In this document: piece after piece, positions 40,759 through 50,382 of the stretch
Layout of the letters: each line of letters starts with the position of its first letter
Position numbering within the stretch: position 1 is the first letter of the stretch
DNA from: Deltaproteobacteria bacterium
Lineage (GTDB): Bacteria; Myxococcota_A; UBA9160; UBA4427
Reading direction: 5' to 3'
Length of the DNA stretch: 64,000 nt
Assembly (NCBI GenBank): GCA_016713665.1
Contig: JADJOR010000009.1
Span: forward strand, 186,001 to 250,000
Translations under genes and position numbers: made by a program
Notes under the pieces: generated by a model
Seen by the model: the letters and a program-made list of their open reading frames with translations, nothing else
Database searches by the model: none
Told to the model about the DNA's origin: nothing

Positions 40759-42036
40759 ATGGCCGCGAGCGGGGCCCCGAACAACCTGGCGAAGCCCTTC
40801 CGACCGCTGCCCATCCGGGCGCTGAACGCCGTCGGGCGCGTGCTGCGGCGCGTCGGGGTCGTGCCGATCGATCTCTCGCTCGAGGGGTTGCTCGAGTCGG
40901 CCCGGAAGCAGAATCGGCTCGCCGACTTCGGCGATCCGAGCTTCCGACCAGGGCTCGGGAAGCTGCTCGAGGCCCTCGAGAGCGAGGGTCGGCTCAATCT
41001 CTTCGGCCGTTATTTCGCCCGCCGCCAGGCGATGGAGCTCCTGAACCACCGCCTGATCCTCGCCGACTGGCGGACCCGCCATCCCGAGGTCGCCCGGGAG
41101 ACGATCCGCCGCCCGCTCTTCATCGTGGGGCTGCCGCGGACCGGGACGACGCTCCTCTACGGCCTGCTCGCCGAGGACCCGGCCCACCGCGCCCCGCTCT
41201 CCTGGGAGGTCGACGATCCCTGCCCGCCGGCCGAGACCGCGACCTATCCCACCGATCCCCGCATCGAGCGGACGCAGAAGCGCTTCGACCAGGTCAACCA
41301 GCTCGCCCCCGGCTTCCAGGCGATCCATCCCGTCGGTGCGCTGATGCCCCAGGAGTGCATCGTCACGACCGCCTCCGAGTTCATGAGCATCCGGTTCCAG
41401 ATGTGCTTCGACGTCCCGTCCTACGACGAGTGGCTGCTCGAGCAGGACATGGAGCCGACCTATCGGCACCATCGCCGCTTCCTGCAGCACATGCAGTCCC
41501 GCCACGCGGGCGAGCGCTGGATCCTGAAGTCGCCGGGTCATCTCGGACCGCTCGACGCGCTCTTCGCGGTCTATCCGGACGCGATGGTGATCCAGACGCA
41601 TCGCGATCCGATCCGGGTCATCCCCTCGGTCGCGAGCCTCGAGTACACGATGCGGATGGTCTCGTCGGACGAGGTCGATCCGGCCCGGGTCGGGCGGCAG
41701 ATGCTGCGGACCTGGTCGACGCTGCTCGAGCAGGGCATGGCGGCGCGTGCGGCGATGCCCGAACGCGACGCGGGCATCGTCGACCTCGAGATGCGCGAGA
41801 TCGTGTCGGCGCCGATGGCGACGGTCGAGAAGATCTACCGCCATTTCGGGCTCGAGCTCTCGGGCGAGGCGCGGCGGCGGATGCAGGCCTACCTCGCGAA
41901 GCATCCGAAGGACGAGTTCGGGAGCCATCGCTACAGCCTCGACGACTTCGCCCTCGACGCCGACGAGGTCGACGCGGCCTTCAAGGGCTATCGGGAGCGC
42001 TTCGGGATCGCGTCGGAGCCGTTCGGCAAGCGTTAG
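40759..42036 (+). CDS. Sulfotransferase family protein
   Basis: 425 residues. The PAPS 5-prime-phosphosulfate loop is FIVGLPRTGTT at about 121-131, and THRDPIRVIPS marks the 3-prime-phosphate binding strand. The long N-terminal extension before the loop (120 residues) is usual for the large sulfotransferase group common in actinobacteria and uncultured proteobacteria. Acceptor unknown; lipids and sterol-like compounds are typical for the group. It starts 21 bp after the oxidoreductase gene and probably belongs to the same operon. Confidence 0.87.
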   Translation: MAASGAPNNLAKPFRPLPIRALNAVGRVLRRVGVVPIDLSLEGLLESARKQNRLADFGDPSFRPGLGKLLEALESEGRLNLFGRYFARRQAMELLNHRLILADWRTRHPEVARETIRRPLFIVGLPRTGTTLLYGLLAEDPAHRAPLSWEVDDPCPPAETATYPTDPRIERTQKRFDQVNQLAPGFQAIHPVGALMPQECIVTTASEFMSIRFQMCFDVPSYDEWLLEQDMEPTYRHHRRFLQHMQSRHAGERWILKSPGHLGPLDALFAVYPDAMVIQTHRDPIRVIPSVASLEYTMRMVSSDEVDPARVGRQMLRTWSTLLEQGMAARAAMPERDAGIVDLEMREIVSAPMATVEKIYRHFGLELSGEARRRMQAYLAKHPKDEFGSHRYSLDDFALDADEVDAAFKGYRERFGIASEPFGKR

Positions 42037-42042
42037 GCGTCG

Positions 42043-42996
42043 TCAGGCGGCCGGCGAAGCCGGCGGCAGCGGCCGCGACTTCGAGCGCGGCAGCTTGTAG
42101 ACCCGCCGCAGCAGCGCGTCGAGCCCGCGCGCCGGCAGCATGCCGAGGAAGACCTTCTGCAGCAGCGCCGAGCGCGGAATGTAGTAGCGCGGCTTCGGTC
42201 GCCGCGCGGTCGCGGCTTCGACGATGACCTTGGCGACGTCGTCCGGCATCAGCGGATTCTCGAGGTTCTTCATCGCGAGCGCGTCGAGGTCGAACATCGT
42301 CTGGCGATAGGGATTGTTCGGGTCCGCGCGCAGGTCCTGCGCGCCGCTGCGGGCGTTCTCGTAGACGGCGGTGTCGACGAATCCGACGACGATCAGCGAG
42401 ACGTCGATCCCGAAGCGGCCGATCTCGAGGCGCAGCGCGTCGGTCGCGGCGTGCATCGCGATCTTGGTCGCGCCGTAGGGGATCGCGAGGGGCGCCGGAA
42501 CGACCGCGGCGAGGGATCCGACGTTGATGATCCGGCCGCCGCCCTGGGCCCGCATCAGCGGGGTCACGGCGCCGGTCAGCTGGAGCGCGGAGAGCAGGTT
42601 GACGTCGAAGATGTGACGCAGGCTCTCGCGCGAGAACTGCTCGATCGCGGCGCCCGGGCTGTAGCCCGCGTTGTTCACGAGCAGGTCGATCCGGCCGAGC
42701 GTCCCGTCGAGAAAGGCGATCGCCTCTCGGCCGGCGCGCCCCGTCGCCTCGTCGTCGGCGAGATCCGCGGCGATCGCGACCGCGCGGCCGCCGGCCTCCT
42801 CGATCTCCTTCACGAGCAGGTCGAGGCGATCCTTGCGGCGGGCGATCAGGGCGAGCGCATAACCCTTGCGGGCGAGAGCTCGGGCGGCCGCTTCCCCGAT
42901 GCCGGAGGAGGCGCCGGTGATGAGGGCGGTGCGCGTGGGACTCGGGAGCGGCAGGTTCGGCATGGGGCCGGAGGATCGGGAATTCCAACCGACCAT
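42043..42996 (-). CDS. Short-chain dehydrogenase/reductase with C-terminal extension
   Basis: 317 residues. Classical SDR features: TGASSGIG near residue 25, NNAG, a Ser in NVGSLAAV, and YGATK as the active-site Tyr-Lys. The C-terminal 60 residues (RRPKPRYYIPRSALLQKVFLG, then a basic Pro-rich end) are longer than in short SDRs, as in enzymes acting on lipids or near membranes. ATG 42996 is preferred because GGAG sits 6 nt upstream; ATG 42963 is a good alternative. It converges on the sulfotransferase gene with 6 bp between. Confidence 0.87.
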   Translation of the reverse strand: MVGWNSRSSGPMPNLPLPSPTRTALITGASSGIGEAAARALARKGYALALIARRKDRLDLLVKEIEEAGGRAVAIAADLADDEATGRAGREAIAFLDGTLGRIDLLVNNAGYSPGAAIEQFSRESLRHIFDVNLLSALQLTGAVTPLMRAQGGGRIINVGSLAAVVPAPLAIPYGATKIAMHAATDALRLEIGRFGIDVSLIVVGFVDTAVYENARSGAQDLRADPNNPYRQTMFDLDALAMKNLENPLMPDDVAKVIVEAATARRPKPRYYIPRSALLQKVFLGMLPARGLDALLRRVYKLPRSKSRPLPPASPAA

Positions 42997-43201
42997 CAAG
43001 GCTCCGGAGGCCCGATCGTCAGACGATTTCCGGCCCGGCGTTGGGCAATGCCCCCTGTGGACGGGTGCGCACCGCCATCCGCTAAGGTTCGCAAGCGGGC
43101 CCGGGCAGGGCCGCGATCGGCCGGACGCTTTCGATCCTTTCCTGCGAGAGGAGGCCTTCGGGAGGGGATCCTTCCGAGGCGACCTCCGAATGGAGGTGAG
43201 C

Positions 43202-44134
43202 ATGGCGACTGCGATCGACTACGCGAGCGATCCGCTCTCCGAGATCCTCGTGGCGACCGACTTCTCTCCGACGGCGACGCTCGTGCTCGATCGGGCGATC
43301 GATCTCGCCCGTCGCCACGGCAGCGAGCTCGCCCTCGTCCACGTCATGCAGACGGAGCTCCCCGCCTTCGCGTCGTCGGAGATGATCGTCGTGACCTCCG
43401 ACTACGCCGACCGGTTGCGGGACGCCTCGAGCGAAGCGCTCGAGCACGAAGCCGAGCGCGCGCGCGCGGCGGGCATCACCGTCACGACCCATCTCGAGCA
43501 CGGGATCCCCGCCCAGCGCATCACCGCCCAGGCCGATGCCCTCGGCGCCAATCTGATCGTGATCGGCGCCCGGGGCCACACGCGCTTCGAACATCTGCTG
43601 CTCGGGAGCGTCGTCGAGTCGGTCGTGCGGCAGGCGCATCAGCCGGTGCTCACGGTCCATCCGGGCGATCGGCGACCGGTCGAGCCCGTCGGCACGCTGC
43701 TCTTCCCGACCGACCTCTCGCGCGACTCCGAAGCAGCCCTCGACGCGGCGATCCATCTGCTCGCGCGAAGACCGCAGCATCGCATCCTGCTGGTCCACGC
43801 CTTCCATCTCGCCCCGAGCGTCGTTCCGTTCACCGGCTTCGGGGACGTCGTCCCGCCGACCTTCTCCGACGATGCCCAGGCGATCGCCGAGGCCGCGGCG
43901 AAGCCCGTCGTCGATCGCCTCCGACGGCGGGGCTTCGACGTCGAGGCGGTGATCCAGCGCGGGGACCCGGCGGAGGTCGTGCTCGGGCTGGCCGCGCGAC
44001 GCGACGTCGACGTCATCGCGATCGCGACCCACGTGCGCTCGCCGCTCCGCCGCTTCCTGCTCGGGAGCACGACGCTGCGCGTCGTGGAATACGCCGCGTG
44101 CCCGGTCCTGACCGTCCACGCCCCGGCCCATTGA
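43202..44134 (+). CDS. Tandem-domain universal stress protein
   Basis: 310 residues with two Usp domains. Domain 1 runs ILVATDFSPTATLVLDRAI to VIGARGHTRFEHLLLGSVVESVV, an intact ATP-binding pattern (GxxG, then GS). Domain 2 runs LLFPTDLSRDSEAALDAAIH to IATHVRSPLRRFLLGSTT, where the first Gly pair is lost, so only domain 1 is likely to bind ATP. GGAGGTGAGC precedes ATG 43202. Cytoplasmic; role in stress or dormancy by family. Confidence 0.88.
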   Translation: MATAIDYASDPLSEILVATDFSPTATLVLDRAIDLARRHGSELALVHVMQTELPAFASSEMIVVTSDYADRLRDASSEALEHEAERARAAGITVTTHLEHGIPAQRITAQADALGANLIVIGARGHTRFEHLLLGSVVESVVRQAHQPVLTVHPGDRRPVEPVGTLLFPTDLSRDSEAALDAAIHLLARRPQHRILLVHAFHLAPSVVPFTGFGDVVPPTFSDDAQAIAEAAAKPVVDRLRRRGFDVEAVIQRGDPAEVVLGLAARRDVDVIAIATHVRSPLRRFLLGSTTLRVVEYAACPVLTVHAPAH

Positions 44135-44188
44135 ATTTCGCGCCCGGGCCCTCCATCGTAGGCGGTCTGCACCGAAGGAGGATCGGAC

Positions 44189-45436
44189 ATGGATCGACGC
44201 GAGTTCATGATGGGGATGGGCGCGGCCGGCGGCCTGGTCGCGGGGCTCACGGCGGTGAACGGTCTGGCGGCGGGCCCGGCCCAGGCCGGGCTCTTCGGCG
44301 GAGGAAACGCCACGGCCTCGCGCAAGGCGATGCACGCGATCCTCGACGCGATCCGCGTGGTCGAGACGACGCTGCTCTCGCCGAAGAACGGCTTCACCGA
44401 CCCGGCCGAGCTCGCCGAGGCCGAGCGCGCGATCGGCCACATCCTCCATACGGGTCTCGAGTTCTGGCTCGAGGCCGACCTCGATCGCCCGGTCTTCAAG
44501 CCCTACGTCACGCCGACGCGCAAGCTCCTCGGCTGCAACCCCGACTCGCTCTACTACTTCGCGGCGATCCGCCCCGACAAGACCTATCGCATCAGCGGCA
44601 GCGTCGGCGCCGCGACCTTCACGTCCTTCACCGTCGAGGACGGCTCGGCCGAGGGCCACGCCGCGAAGGGCTCGTCGGCGGCGCTCGGCGACGACGAGAT
44701 GGAGATCAGGAGCGACGGCTCCTACGAGATCATCGCGAGTCAGACGAAGCCGGCCCGGGGCAACTGGCTCAAGCTCGGACCGAGCTCGAGCCAGATCACG
44801 ACGCGCCACTACCACGAGTCGCGTCAGAGCGTCGCGACGATCCCAGGCCGCGTGATCCCGATCTCGATCGAGGTCCTCGATCCCGCGCCGCTCGAGCCCA
44901 ACGGCGGCGACGCCCGGAACGCGGCGCGCCTGCAGTGGGTCGCGAACTTCGTCCGCGACCATTCGGCGATGACCTTCCGCAAGACCTCGCCCGAGATGGC
45001 GAAGGCCCTCGGCTGGACCTCGCTCGTGCCGAACCAGTTCAATCCCGCCGGCCAGTGGCGCGGGACGGCGGGCCAGAACGCGTACGGCAACATGCACGCC
45101 TGGTATGCCTCGGCCAACTACGAGCTCGCCCCCGACGAGGCGCTCGTGATCCGCGGGCGCTTCCCCGAGTGTCGCTTCGCGAACATCGTGCTCTGGAACG
45201 CCTTCATGCAGAGCTACGACTTCGCCAATCGTCGCATCTCGCTCAACCGCAACCAGGTCGTCTACGAGAAGGACGGCAGCTATCGGATCGTGGTGGCCCA
45301 CCGCGATCCCGGCGTCCCGAACTGGCTCGACACCGAGGGGCGTCCGAAGGGCCACATGTACTGGCGCTACCTCTTCCCGATCGGGGAGCCGGGCAAGCCC
45401 GACACGCAGGTCGTGAAGGTCGACTCGCTCGCCTAG
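44189..45436 (+). CDS. Tat-exported DUF1214 protein
   Basis: 415 residues. The N-terminus MDRREFMMGMGAAGGLVAGL is a twin-arginine signal (RREFM) with a short hydrophobic core. Central parts include NPDSLYYFAAIRPDKTYRISG, and the C-terminal part (YELAPDEALVIRGRFPECRFANIVLWN) is the DUF1214 domain, usually with DUF1254. Function unknown; export by Tat suggests folding or cofactor loading before export. GAAGGAGG precedes ATG 44189. The amidohydrolase gene follows 110 bp downstream on the same strand. Confidence 0.83.
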   Translation: MDRREFMMGMGAAGGLVAGLTAVNGLAAGPAQAGLFGGGNATASRKAMHAILDAIRVVETTLLSPKNGFTDPAELAEAERAIGHILHTGLEFWLEADLDRPVFKPYVTPTRKLLGCNPDSLYYFAAIRPDKTYRISGSVGAATFTSFTVEDGSAEGHAAKGSSAALGDDEMEIRSDGSYEIIASQTKPARGNWLKLGPSSSQITTRHYHESRQSVATIPGRVIPISIEVLDPAPLEPNGGDARNAARLQWVANFVRDHSAMTFRKTSPEMAKALGWTSLVPNQFNPAGQWRGTAGQNAYGNMHAWYASANYELAPDEALVIRGRFPECRFANIVLWNAFMQSYDFANRRISLNRNQVVYEKDGSYRIVVAHRDPGVPNWLDTEGRPKGHMYWRYLFPIGEPGKPDTQVVKVDSLA

Positions 45437-45440
45437 CGCC

Positions 45441-45512
45441 TCGAACGGAAAGTCGCGCGAGGACCCGCGCGAGGAACCGCGCGGAGAGCCGAGCGGAGAA
45501 CCGGGTGAAGCG
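45441..45512. repeat. 12-bp degenerate tandem repeat, about 6 units
   Basis: Consecutive 12-base units between the DUF1214 and amidohydrolase genes: TCGAACGGAAAG, TCGCGCGAGGAC, CCGCGCGAGGAA, CCGCGCGGAGAG, CCGAGCGGAGAA, CCGGGTGAAGCG. The consensus is close to CCGCGCGRRGAA. The period of 12 is a multiple of three and the frame into the next gene is open, but the encoded Ser/Arg/Ala-rich run does not look like protein. Confidence 0.75.
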
Positions 45513-45546
45513 CGGCGCGTCCGCGACGCGAAGAGAGGAGGACACG

Positions 45547-46965
45547 ATGTCCCACGGCGATACGACGAGCTCCCGCTCGGTCCGCGCCCGGCTCGATCAT
45601 CCGGTCATCGACGCGGATGGCCACATCATCGAGTTCCTCCCCGCCGTCCGCGACTTTCTGGTCGAGGAGGGCGGGCGCAAGCTCGCGCAGGAGTTCGACG
45701 CCGTCGTCGAGGCGGGGCGCCGCCTCGAGGCGTTGCCGATCGACGAGCAGCGGGCGCTCGGCGTCTTCAAGCTGACCTGGTGGCCCTATCCGACGAAGAA
45801 CTCCCTCGACCGGGCGACCGGCATGCTCCCGCAGCTCCTCTACGAACGGCTCGACGAGTTCGGCATCGACTACTGCGTGCTCTATCCGACGATGGGTCTC
45901 ACGGCGATGAGCCTCGACCAGAAGGAGCTGCGGGGCGCGTCGATCCGGGCGTTCAATCGCTGTGCGGCGGAGATGTTCGCGCCCTTCCGCGATCGGATGA
46001 CGCCTGCGGCGATGATCCCCATGTACGACCCGGCCGAGGCGATCGCGGAGCTCGACTACTGCCGGAACGTCCTCGGCCTCAAGGTCGTGCTGCTCAACGG
46101 CCTCGTCTACCGCCCGATCGGGAAGGACCAGGTCCGCGGCGCGCGCTGGGTCGACGCCTTCGGTCCCGAGAGCCCGTACGACTACGATCCGGTCTGGGCG
46201 AAATGCGTCGAGCTCGGGGTCGCGCCGAACTTCCACTCGAGCGCGATGGGCTTCGGCAGCCGCATGTCGCCGACCAACTACGTCTTCAACCACATCGGCA
46301 ACTTCGCGACCGCCGGCGAGGCGACCTGCCGCCAGATGCTGATGCACGGCGTACCCCACCGCTTCCCGAAGCTCCGCTGCGGCTTCCTCGAGGGCGGGGT
46401 CGGCTGGGCCAGCAATCTCTACGCCGACCTGATCGGCCATTTCGAGAAGCGCGGGATCCCCGGCATCCATCAATACGACCCCGACGCGATGGACCGCGGG
46501 CTGATCCGCGAGCTCTTCGAGAGCCACGGCTCCGAGCGCTTCAAGAAGCATCTCGACGAATTCGAAGCGGGCCTGCTCCACCTCTCGGGGCCCGGCCTCT
46601 TCCGCGACGATTTCGCGGGGACGGGGATCACGCAGGCCGAGGACGTCAAGACGATCTTCGAGCGCAATTTCCGCTTCGGCTGCGAGGCCGACGATCCCAT
46701 CAACGCCCTCGGCTTCGATCGCGGCATCCTGCCGCTCGGTGCGCGCATGCGCGCGATCTTCAGCTCCGACATCGGCCATTGGGACGTGACCGACATGAGC
46801 GAGACGGTGCTCGAGGCCTGGGAGCTCGTCGAGCACGGCCTGATCGAGGAAGACGACTTCCGGGAGTTCGTCTTCGAGAACGCGGCGACGATGTGGGCCG
46901 AGGCGGATCCGGCGTTCTTCGACGGGACGGTCGTCGAGGGGGCCGTTCGGCGGCTCGTCGGTTAG
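45547..46965 (+). CDS. Amidohydrolase-2 family protein
   Basis: 472 residues of the metal-dependent TIM-barrel group. VIDADGHIIEF near residue 20 carries a metal-site His pair pattern (DxDGH), LYPTMGL and HSSAMGFGSR lie in the barrel, LEGGVGWASNLYADLIGHF precedes, and FSSDIGHWDVTDM holds the late Asp/His. Members are decarboxylases or hydrolases of aromatic acids and lactones. ATG 45547 has GAGAGGAGG upstream. Together with the DUF1214 gene it may form a small operon. Confidence 0.87.
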   Translation: MSHGDTTSSRSVRARLDHPVIDADGHIIEFLPAVRDFLVEEGGRKLAQEFDAVVEAGRRLEALPIDEQRALGVFKLTWWPYPTKNSLDRATGMLPQLLYERLDEFGIDYCVLYPTMGLTAMSLDQKELRGASIRAFNRCAAEMFAPFRDRMTPAAMIPMYDPAEAIAELDYCRNVLGLKVVLLNGLVYRPIGKDQVRGARWVDAFGPESPYDYDPVWAKCVELGVAPNFHSSAMGFGSRMSPTNYVFNHIGNFATAGEATCRQMLMHGVPHRFPKLRCGFLEGGVGWASNLYADLIGHFEKRGIPGIHQYDPDAMDRGLIRELFESHGSERFKKHLDEFEAGLLHLSGPGLFRDDFAGTGITQAEDVKTIFERNFRFGCEADDPINALGFDRGILPLGARMRAIFSSDIGHWDVTDMSETVLEAWELVEHGLIEEDDFREFVFENAATMWAEADPAFFDGTVVEGAVRRLVG

Positions 46966-46978
46966 CGCAGGCCGAGGG

Positions 46979-47584
46979 CTATTCCGAATCGCGCAGGTTC
47001 GTTCGCGCATCCAGCAGCTCGTGGGCGCAGCGGGCGGCCATCCGTCCAACGGCGGCGTCTTCGTGACGACCCGCGGATCGGCTCACCATCCAAGGCAGCA
47101 GGAAGAGCTGGACCCATTGCTGGTAGCGGTGGATCTGGACGCACGTCTTCGGCAGGTCGCCGTCCTGATCCCGCGTCATCTTCACGATCAGACGCAGGTG
47201 CAGTCGGGCCGGGATCAGGCCCGCCGTCAGGAGCGTGAAGATTCCGCTGGGTTGGAAATGACGCCAACGCTCCACGCGAAGGGTCCAGTCGCTGCCGTCC
47301 TCGACTTTCGATTCGACGACCGGAGCTCCTGGAACGCTCTCCCGAAGCGCGTCGAACGCGACGTCGATCTGATCCTCGGCGGGATAAGGCATCCAGTAGC
47401 CATCGCGTCGATTCGGATCATTGCCGCGGACGACGAAGACGGAGAGATCGCGACCTGCCTCGGCGGGCTCCCGGATTCGGGGTGCGGCCGGCGGAAGGTC
47501 GGTGAACGTGGCGCAACCGAATGACGATGGCAGAACCGACAGGATCGCCAGGACCGAGCAGAGATTTCTTGCCGGACGTCGCAT
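46979..47584 (-). CDS. Lipoprotein of unknown function
   Basis: 201 residues. A signal peptide (LCSVLAILSVLPSSFGC) ends in a lipobox Cys. The mature part has no motif I know; it has one hydrophobic stretch (GIFTLLTAGLIPARLHLRL) that may be a beta strand pair. It is transcribed from the opposite strand to the amidohydrolase, with 13 bp between the stops. Codon use is like the neighbours, so it looks resident rather than recently acquired. Confidence 0.7.
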   Translation of the reverse strand: MRRPARNLCSVLAILSVLPSSFGCATFTDLPPAAPRIREPAEAGRDLSVFVVRGNDPNRRDGYWMPYPAEDQIDVAFDALRESVPGAPVVESKVEDGSDWTLRVERWRHFQPSGIFTLLTAGLIPARLHLRLIVKMTRDQDGDLPKTCVQIHRYQQWVQLFLLPWMVSRSAGRHEDAAVGRMAARCAHELLDARTNLRDSE

Positions 47585-47605
47585 CTACGCCGTCTCCCGC
47601 GCGCC

Positions 47606-48499
47606 TCAGAGCTTCGCGACGACCTGATCCTGATAGCGCCGGATGAAGTCGCGCTGGCCCTGGATGTCCGTCGTCATCGACTCGCCCTGGCTGACGACGA
47701 CCCGGTCCGCCCCGCGGTCGACGTAGCTCTTCACGAAGTCGAGATCGAAGGTCTTCGTGAAGTCGAAGCTCGCGGGCCAGATCGTGATCCCGATCTGGCC
47801 CGGATCGCGTCCGGCGGCCTTCGCGGTCGCGCGGACCGTCTCGACGCCGCGGCCGAAATCCTCGGGCGAGATGACGTAGGGATACCAGCCGTCGCCGAGG
47901 CGGCCGGCGCGCTGGGCGGCGACCTCGGTGCTCCCGCCGATCAGGATCGGGACACCGTCCGCGCGGAACGGCTTCGTGTCCATGTGGACGTTCTCGAAGT
48001 CGACGTGCTTGCCTCGATAGGTCGCCCACTCGTCGCGCCAGAGGATCCGCATCGCCTCGATCGTCTCGTCGAGCCGCCGCCCGCGGTCGCGGTACGGGAC
48101 ACCGCACGCCCGGTACTCCTCGCGCTGCCAGCCGATGCCGACGCCGAGGCGCAGCCGACCGCCCGAGAGCGCGTCGAGGGTCGCGACGCGTTTGGCGAGG
48201 ATGGCGGCACTGTGCTGCGAGGCGACGACGACCGACGTGCCCAGATTGATCCGGTCGGTCCGCGCGGCGGCGAAGGCGAGCCATTCGAGCGGATCGGGCA
48301 TCAGCGTATCGGGGGCGGTCGGGGCCATGCCGTCCTTCGAATACGGATAGAGCGGGTCGTAGTTCCGGGCCATGACGACGTGCTCGACCGTCCAGACGGA
48401 CTCGACGTTCTGCTCCTCGAGCATTTCGACGAGGCGGATGACGTAGCTGCGGTCGAGGGTCAGCCCCTTCGTCATGGGCGGGATGTATCCGAGCTGCAT
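47606..48499 (-). CDS. LLM-class F420-dependent oxidoreductase (second copy)
   Basis: 297 residues of the same TIGR03619-like group as the protein at 14745, but only distantly similar. Features are VESVWTVEHVV near the N-terminus, GGRLRLGVGIGWQREEYRACG, and AQRAGRLGDGWYPYV. No F420 biosynthesis gene is in the window. ATG 48499 begins without an obvious upstream site; the next gene on this strand (lipoprotein) starts 21 bp downstream. Confidence 0.87.
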   Translation of the reverse strand: MQLGYIPPMTKGLTLDRSYVIRLVEMLEEQNVESVWTVEHVVMARNYDPLYPYSKDGMAPTAPDTLMPDPLEWLAFAAARTDRINLGTSVVVASQHSAAILAKRVATLDALSGGRLRLGVGIGWQREEYRACGVPYRDRGRRLDETIEAMRILWRDEWATYRGKHVDFENVHMDTKPFRADGVPILIGGSTEVAAQRAGRLGDGWYPYVISPEDFGRGVETVRATAKAAGRDPGQIGITIWPASFDFTKTFDLDFVKSYVDRGADRVVVSQGESMTTDIQGQRDFIRRYQDQVVAKL

Positions 48500-48699
48500 G
48501 GCCGGGTCCTTTCGTCGGGTGGCGTCGAGTCGCCCACGTTAATCATTCGAGGCGCAGCCCACCAGCCGACGAGGACGGGCGCGCCGCCGCATCGGTCGGG
48601 TCGGTCTCGGGGCCGGGTCGGGAGCCTGGGTTAGAATGCGGCCGCTCGAGACACCGCCGCGGCCGGGGAGGCCGGGCGCGGGCGGACGCGAGGGGGCGC

Positions 48700-50382
48700 A
48701 TGGAGCGGTGGTCGGATCGAATGGCCCTCGCAGCGCTCCTGCTCCTCGGGCTCGCCTACCATCTCTGCCTGCTCGGCGAAGGCGTGGGCCTGATCGACGA
48801 GGGCCATCTCGCGAACGGCGCGCGCAGGCTCGTCGCCGGAGAGATCCTCTACCGCGACGTCTACACCGTCTATCCGCCCGCGAGCTTCCACGTCGCCGGG
48901 TGGCTCTTCGAGCTCTTCGGGACGAGCCTCTTCGTGACGCGCGGACTCCACGCCGCGATGACGCTGCTGCTCGCGGGCCTGGCGTTTGAGGCGAGTCGGC
49001 GGTGGATGCCCGTGCCCTTCGCGTTCCTGGCCGGAGCGCTCGTCGCCGCCACGGGCTGGTCCGTCGTCGCCGAAGGCTCGCATTACGCCTATCTCTACGG
49101 TGCGATTCCGATGGCGGCCCTCCTCGTGCTCGCGCGCGCCGATCAGTGCGCGGAGCAGCAGGCGGCCCGGGATGCTGATCCGTCGGGCGCCGTGCGGATC
49201 GAGCTCGGGCGGGGGGCGCTCGTGGGCGTGGGTGCGCTCGCGGGGCTCGCGCTCGCGTTCCGACTCGAGCCCTTCGTGGGGCTCGCTCTCGCGGGCGGTG
49301 TCGTCGTGCTGGTGCGTGCGGGTGTCGGCGGGCGCGGTCTGCGGCAGCTCGCGTGGCTCGTGCTCGGGACGCTGCTGGTGGCGGTGCCGATCGGGCTCTT
49401 CTATGCGGCGCACGGTGCCTTCGGCGAGCTCTTCCGGGCCGTCTTCTGGACGTCGTTCGGCCAGTATCTCCAGGGCGGCGAGTTCAACCTGCCGATGCCG
49501 CCCCTCGAGTGGCTGCCTGCCGATCCGAGCCGGCGGGCGCTGCGGCGGGCATTCATCAGCTGGGAGTTTCGGCTTCCTGTCCTCCTGTATGCCGCGGCGA
49601 TCGTCGAGCTCGTCGTTGCCGGTTGGCGGCGGCGGGGGGCGGGGCCGACTGGAGCTTCGGCGACCGGTCGGACGCTCGCGCCGACGCCGAATCCGGCGCC
49701 GATTCCGACGGAGACACTCCAGCGCGGAGCGCTCGCGCTCTTCGGCTCGGTCCTCTATCTGCGGGCGACGGGCCGCTCCGACTACTACCACCTCGCGCCG
49801 ATCCTGTTTCCCGCCTACGTGCTCGGCGCCGACGCGCTGGCGCGGGCCTGGCGCCGATTCGGCCCGGCGCGCGCGAAGATCCTCGCCTGGCCCCTGGTCG
49901 TCGTCGTCGTCGTGAGCTCGCTGTTTCTGCACGAGTTCGATCGCCCGCTTCGCCGCGCCCTCCACCACGCGGACGAGGTCCCGGTCGTGCCCGGCGGACC
50001 ACGGATCGAGCGGGCCCATCAGCTCGACGATCTCGTGCGCGACGTGCGTGGGCGGACCCGGGAAGACGAGCCGATCGTCGTGCTGCCCTGGTATCCGATC
50101 GTCTACTTCCTGGCCGAACGATCGAACCCGACGCGCTTCGACTGGCTCTTTCCGGGCTATCTGAAGACCGAGGCGGAGGTCGGGGCCTTCATCGACGCGA
50201 TCGATCGATCGGCGGCGCGCGTCGTCGTCTACTCGCCGATCTCGATCGACGACCGCGAAGATCGCTCGCTCGCTGCCTTCGCGCCGGAGATCGATCGTTT
50301 CCTGCTGCGGCGCTTCGAGCCGGTGAAGCGGTATGGACGCTTCTGGGTGCTGGTCCGGAGGAGCGGGAATGGGCCCGACTGA
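48700..50382 (+). CDS. Multi-pass glycosyltransferase-like membrane protein (GT39/ArnT type)
   Basis: 560 residues with about nine hydrophobic helices. The first large loop has LIDEGHLANGARRLVAGEILYRDVYTVYPP, where the acidic pair and the RDVY-x(2)-YPP stretch resemble the periplasmic catalytic loop of ArnT/PMT-type transferases that use polyprenyl-phosphate sugars. The last third is a soluble periplasmic-type domain. ATG 48700 has GAGGGGGC upstream. The SGNH hydrolase gene overlaps its end by 14 nt, so the two may modify the same envelope glycan. Confidence 0.8.
   Translation: MERWSDRMALAALLLLGLAYHLCLLGEGVGLIDEGHLANGARRLVAGEILYRDVYTVYPPASFHVAGWLFELFGTSLFVTRGLHAAMTLLLAGLAFEASRRWMPVPFAFLAGALVAATGWSVVAEGSHYAYLYGAIPMAALLVLARADQCAEQQAARDADPSGAVRIELGRGALVGVGALAGLALAFRLEPFVGLALAGGVVVLVRAGVGGRGLRQLAWLVLGTLLVAVPIGLFYAAHGAFGELFRAVFWTSFGQYLQGGEFNLPMPPLEWLPADPSRRALRRAFISWEFRLPVLLYAAAIVELVVAGWRRRGAGPTGASATGRTLAPTPNPAPIPTETLQRGALALFGSVLYLRATGRSDYYHLAPILFPAYVLGADALARAWRRFGPARAKILAWPLVVVVVVSSLFLHEFDRPLRRALHHADEVPVVPGGPRIERAHQLDDLVRDVRGRTREDEPIVVLPWYPIVYFLAERSNPTRFDWLFPGYLKTEAEVGAFIDAIDRSAARVVVYSPISIDDREDRSLAAFAPEIDRFLLRRFEPVKRYGRFWVLVRRSGNGPD

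Noticed and set aside
42671..43201. Plus-strand frame extending the universal stress protein start upstream to 42866
   Set aside because: It overlaps the SDR gene on the other strand, and ATG 43202 has an excellent GGAGG site and matches the family start.
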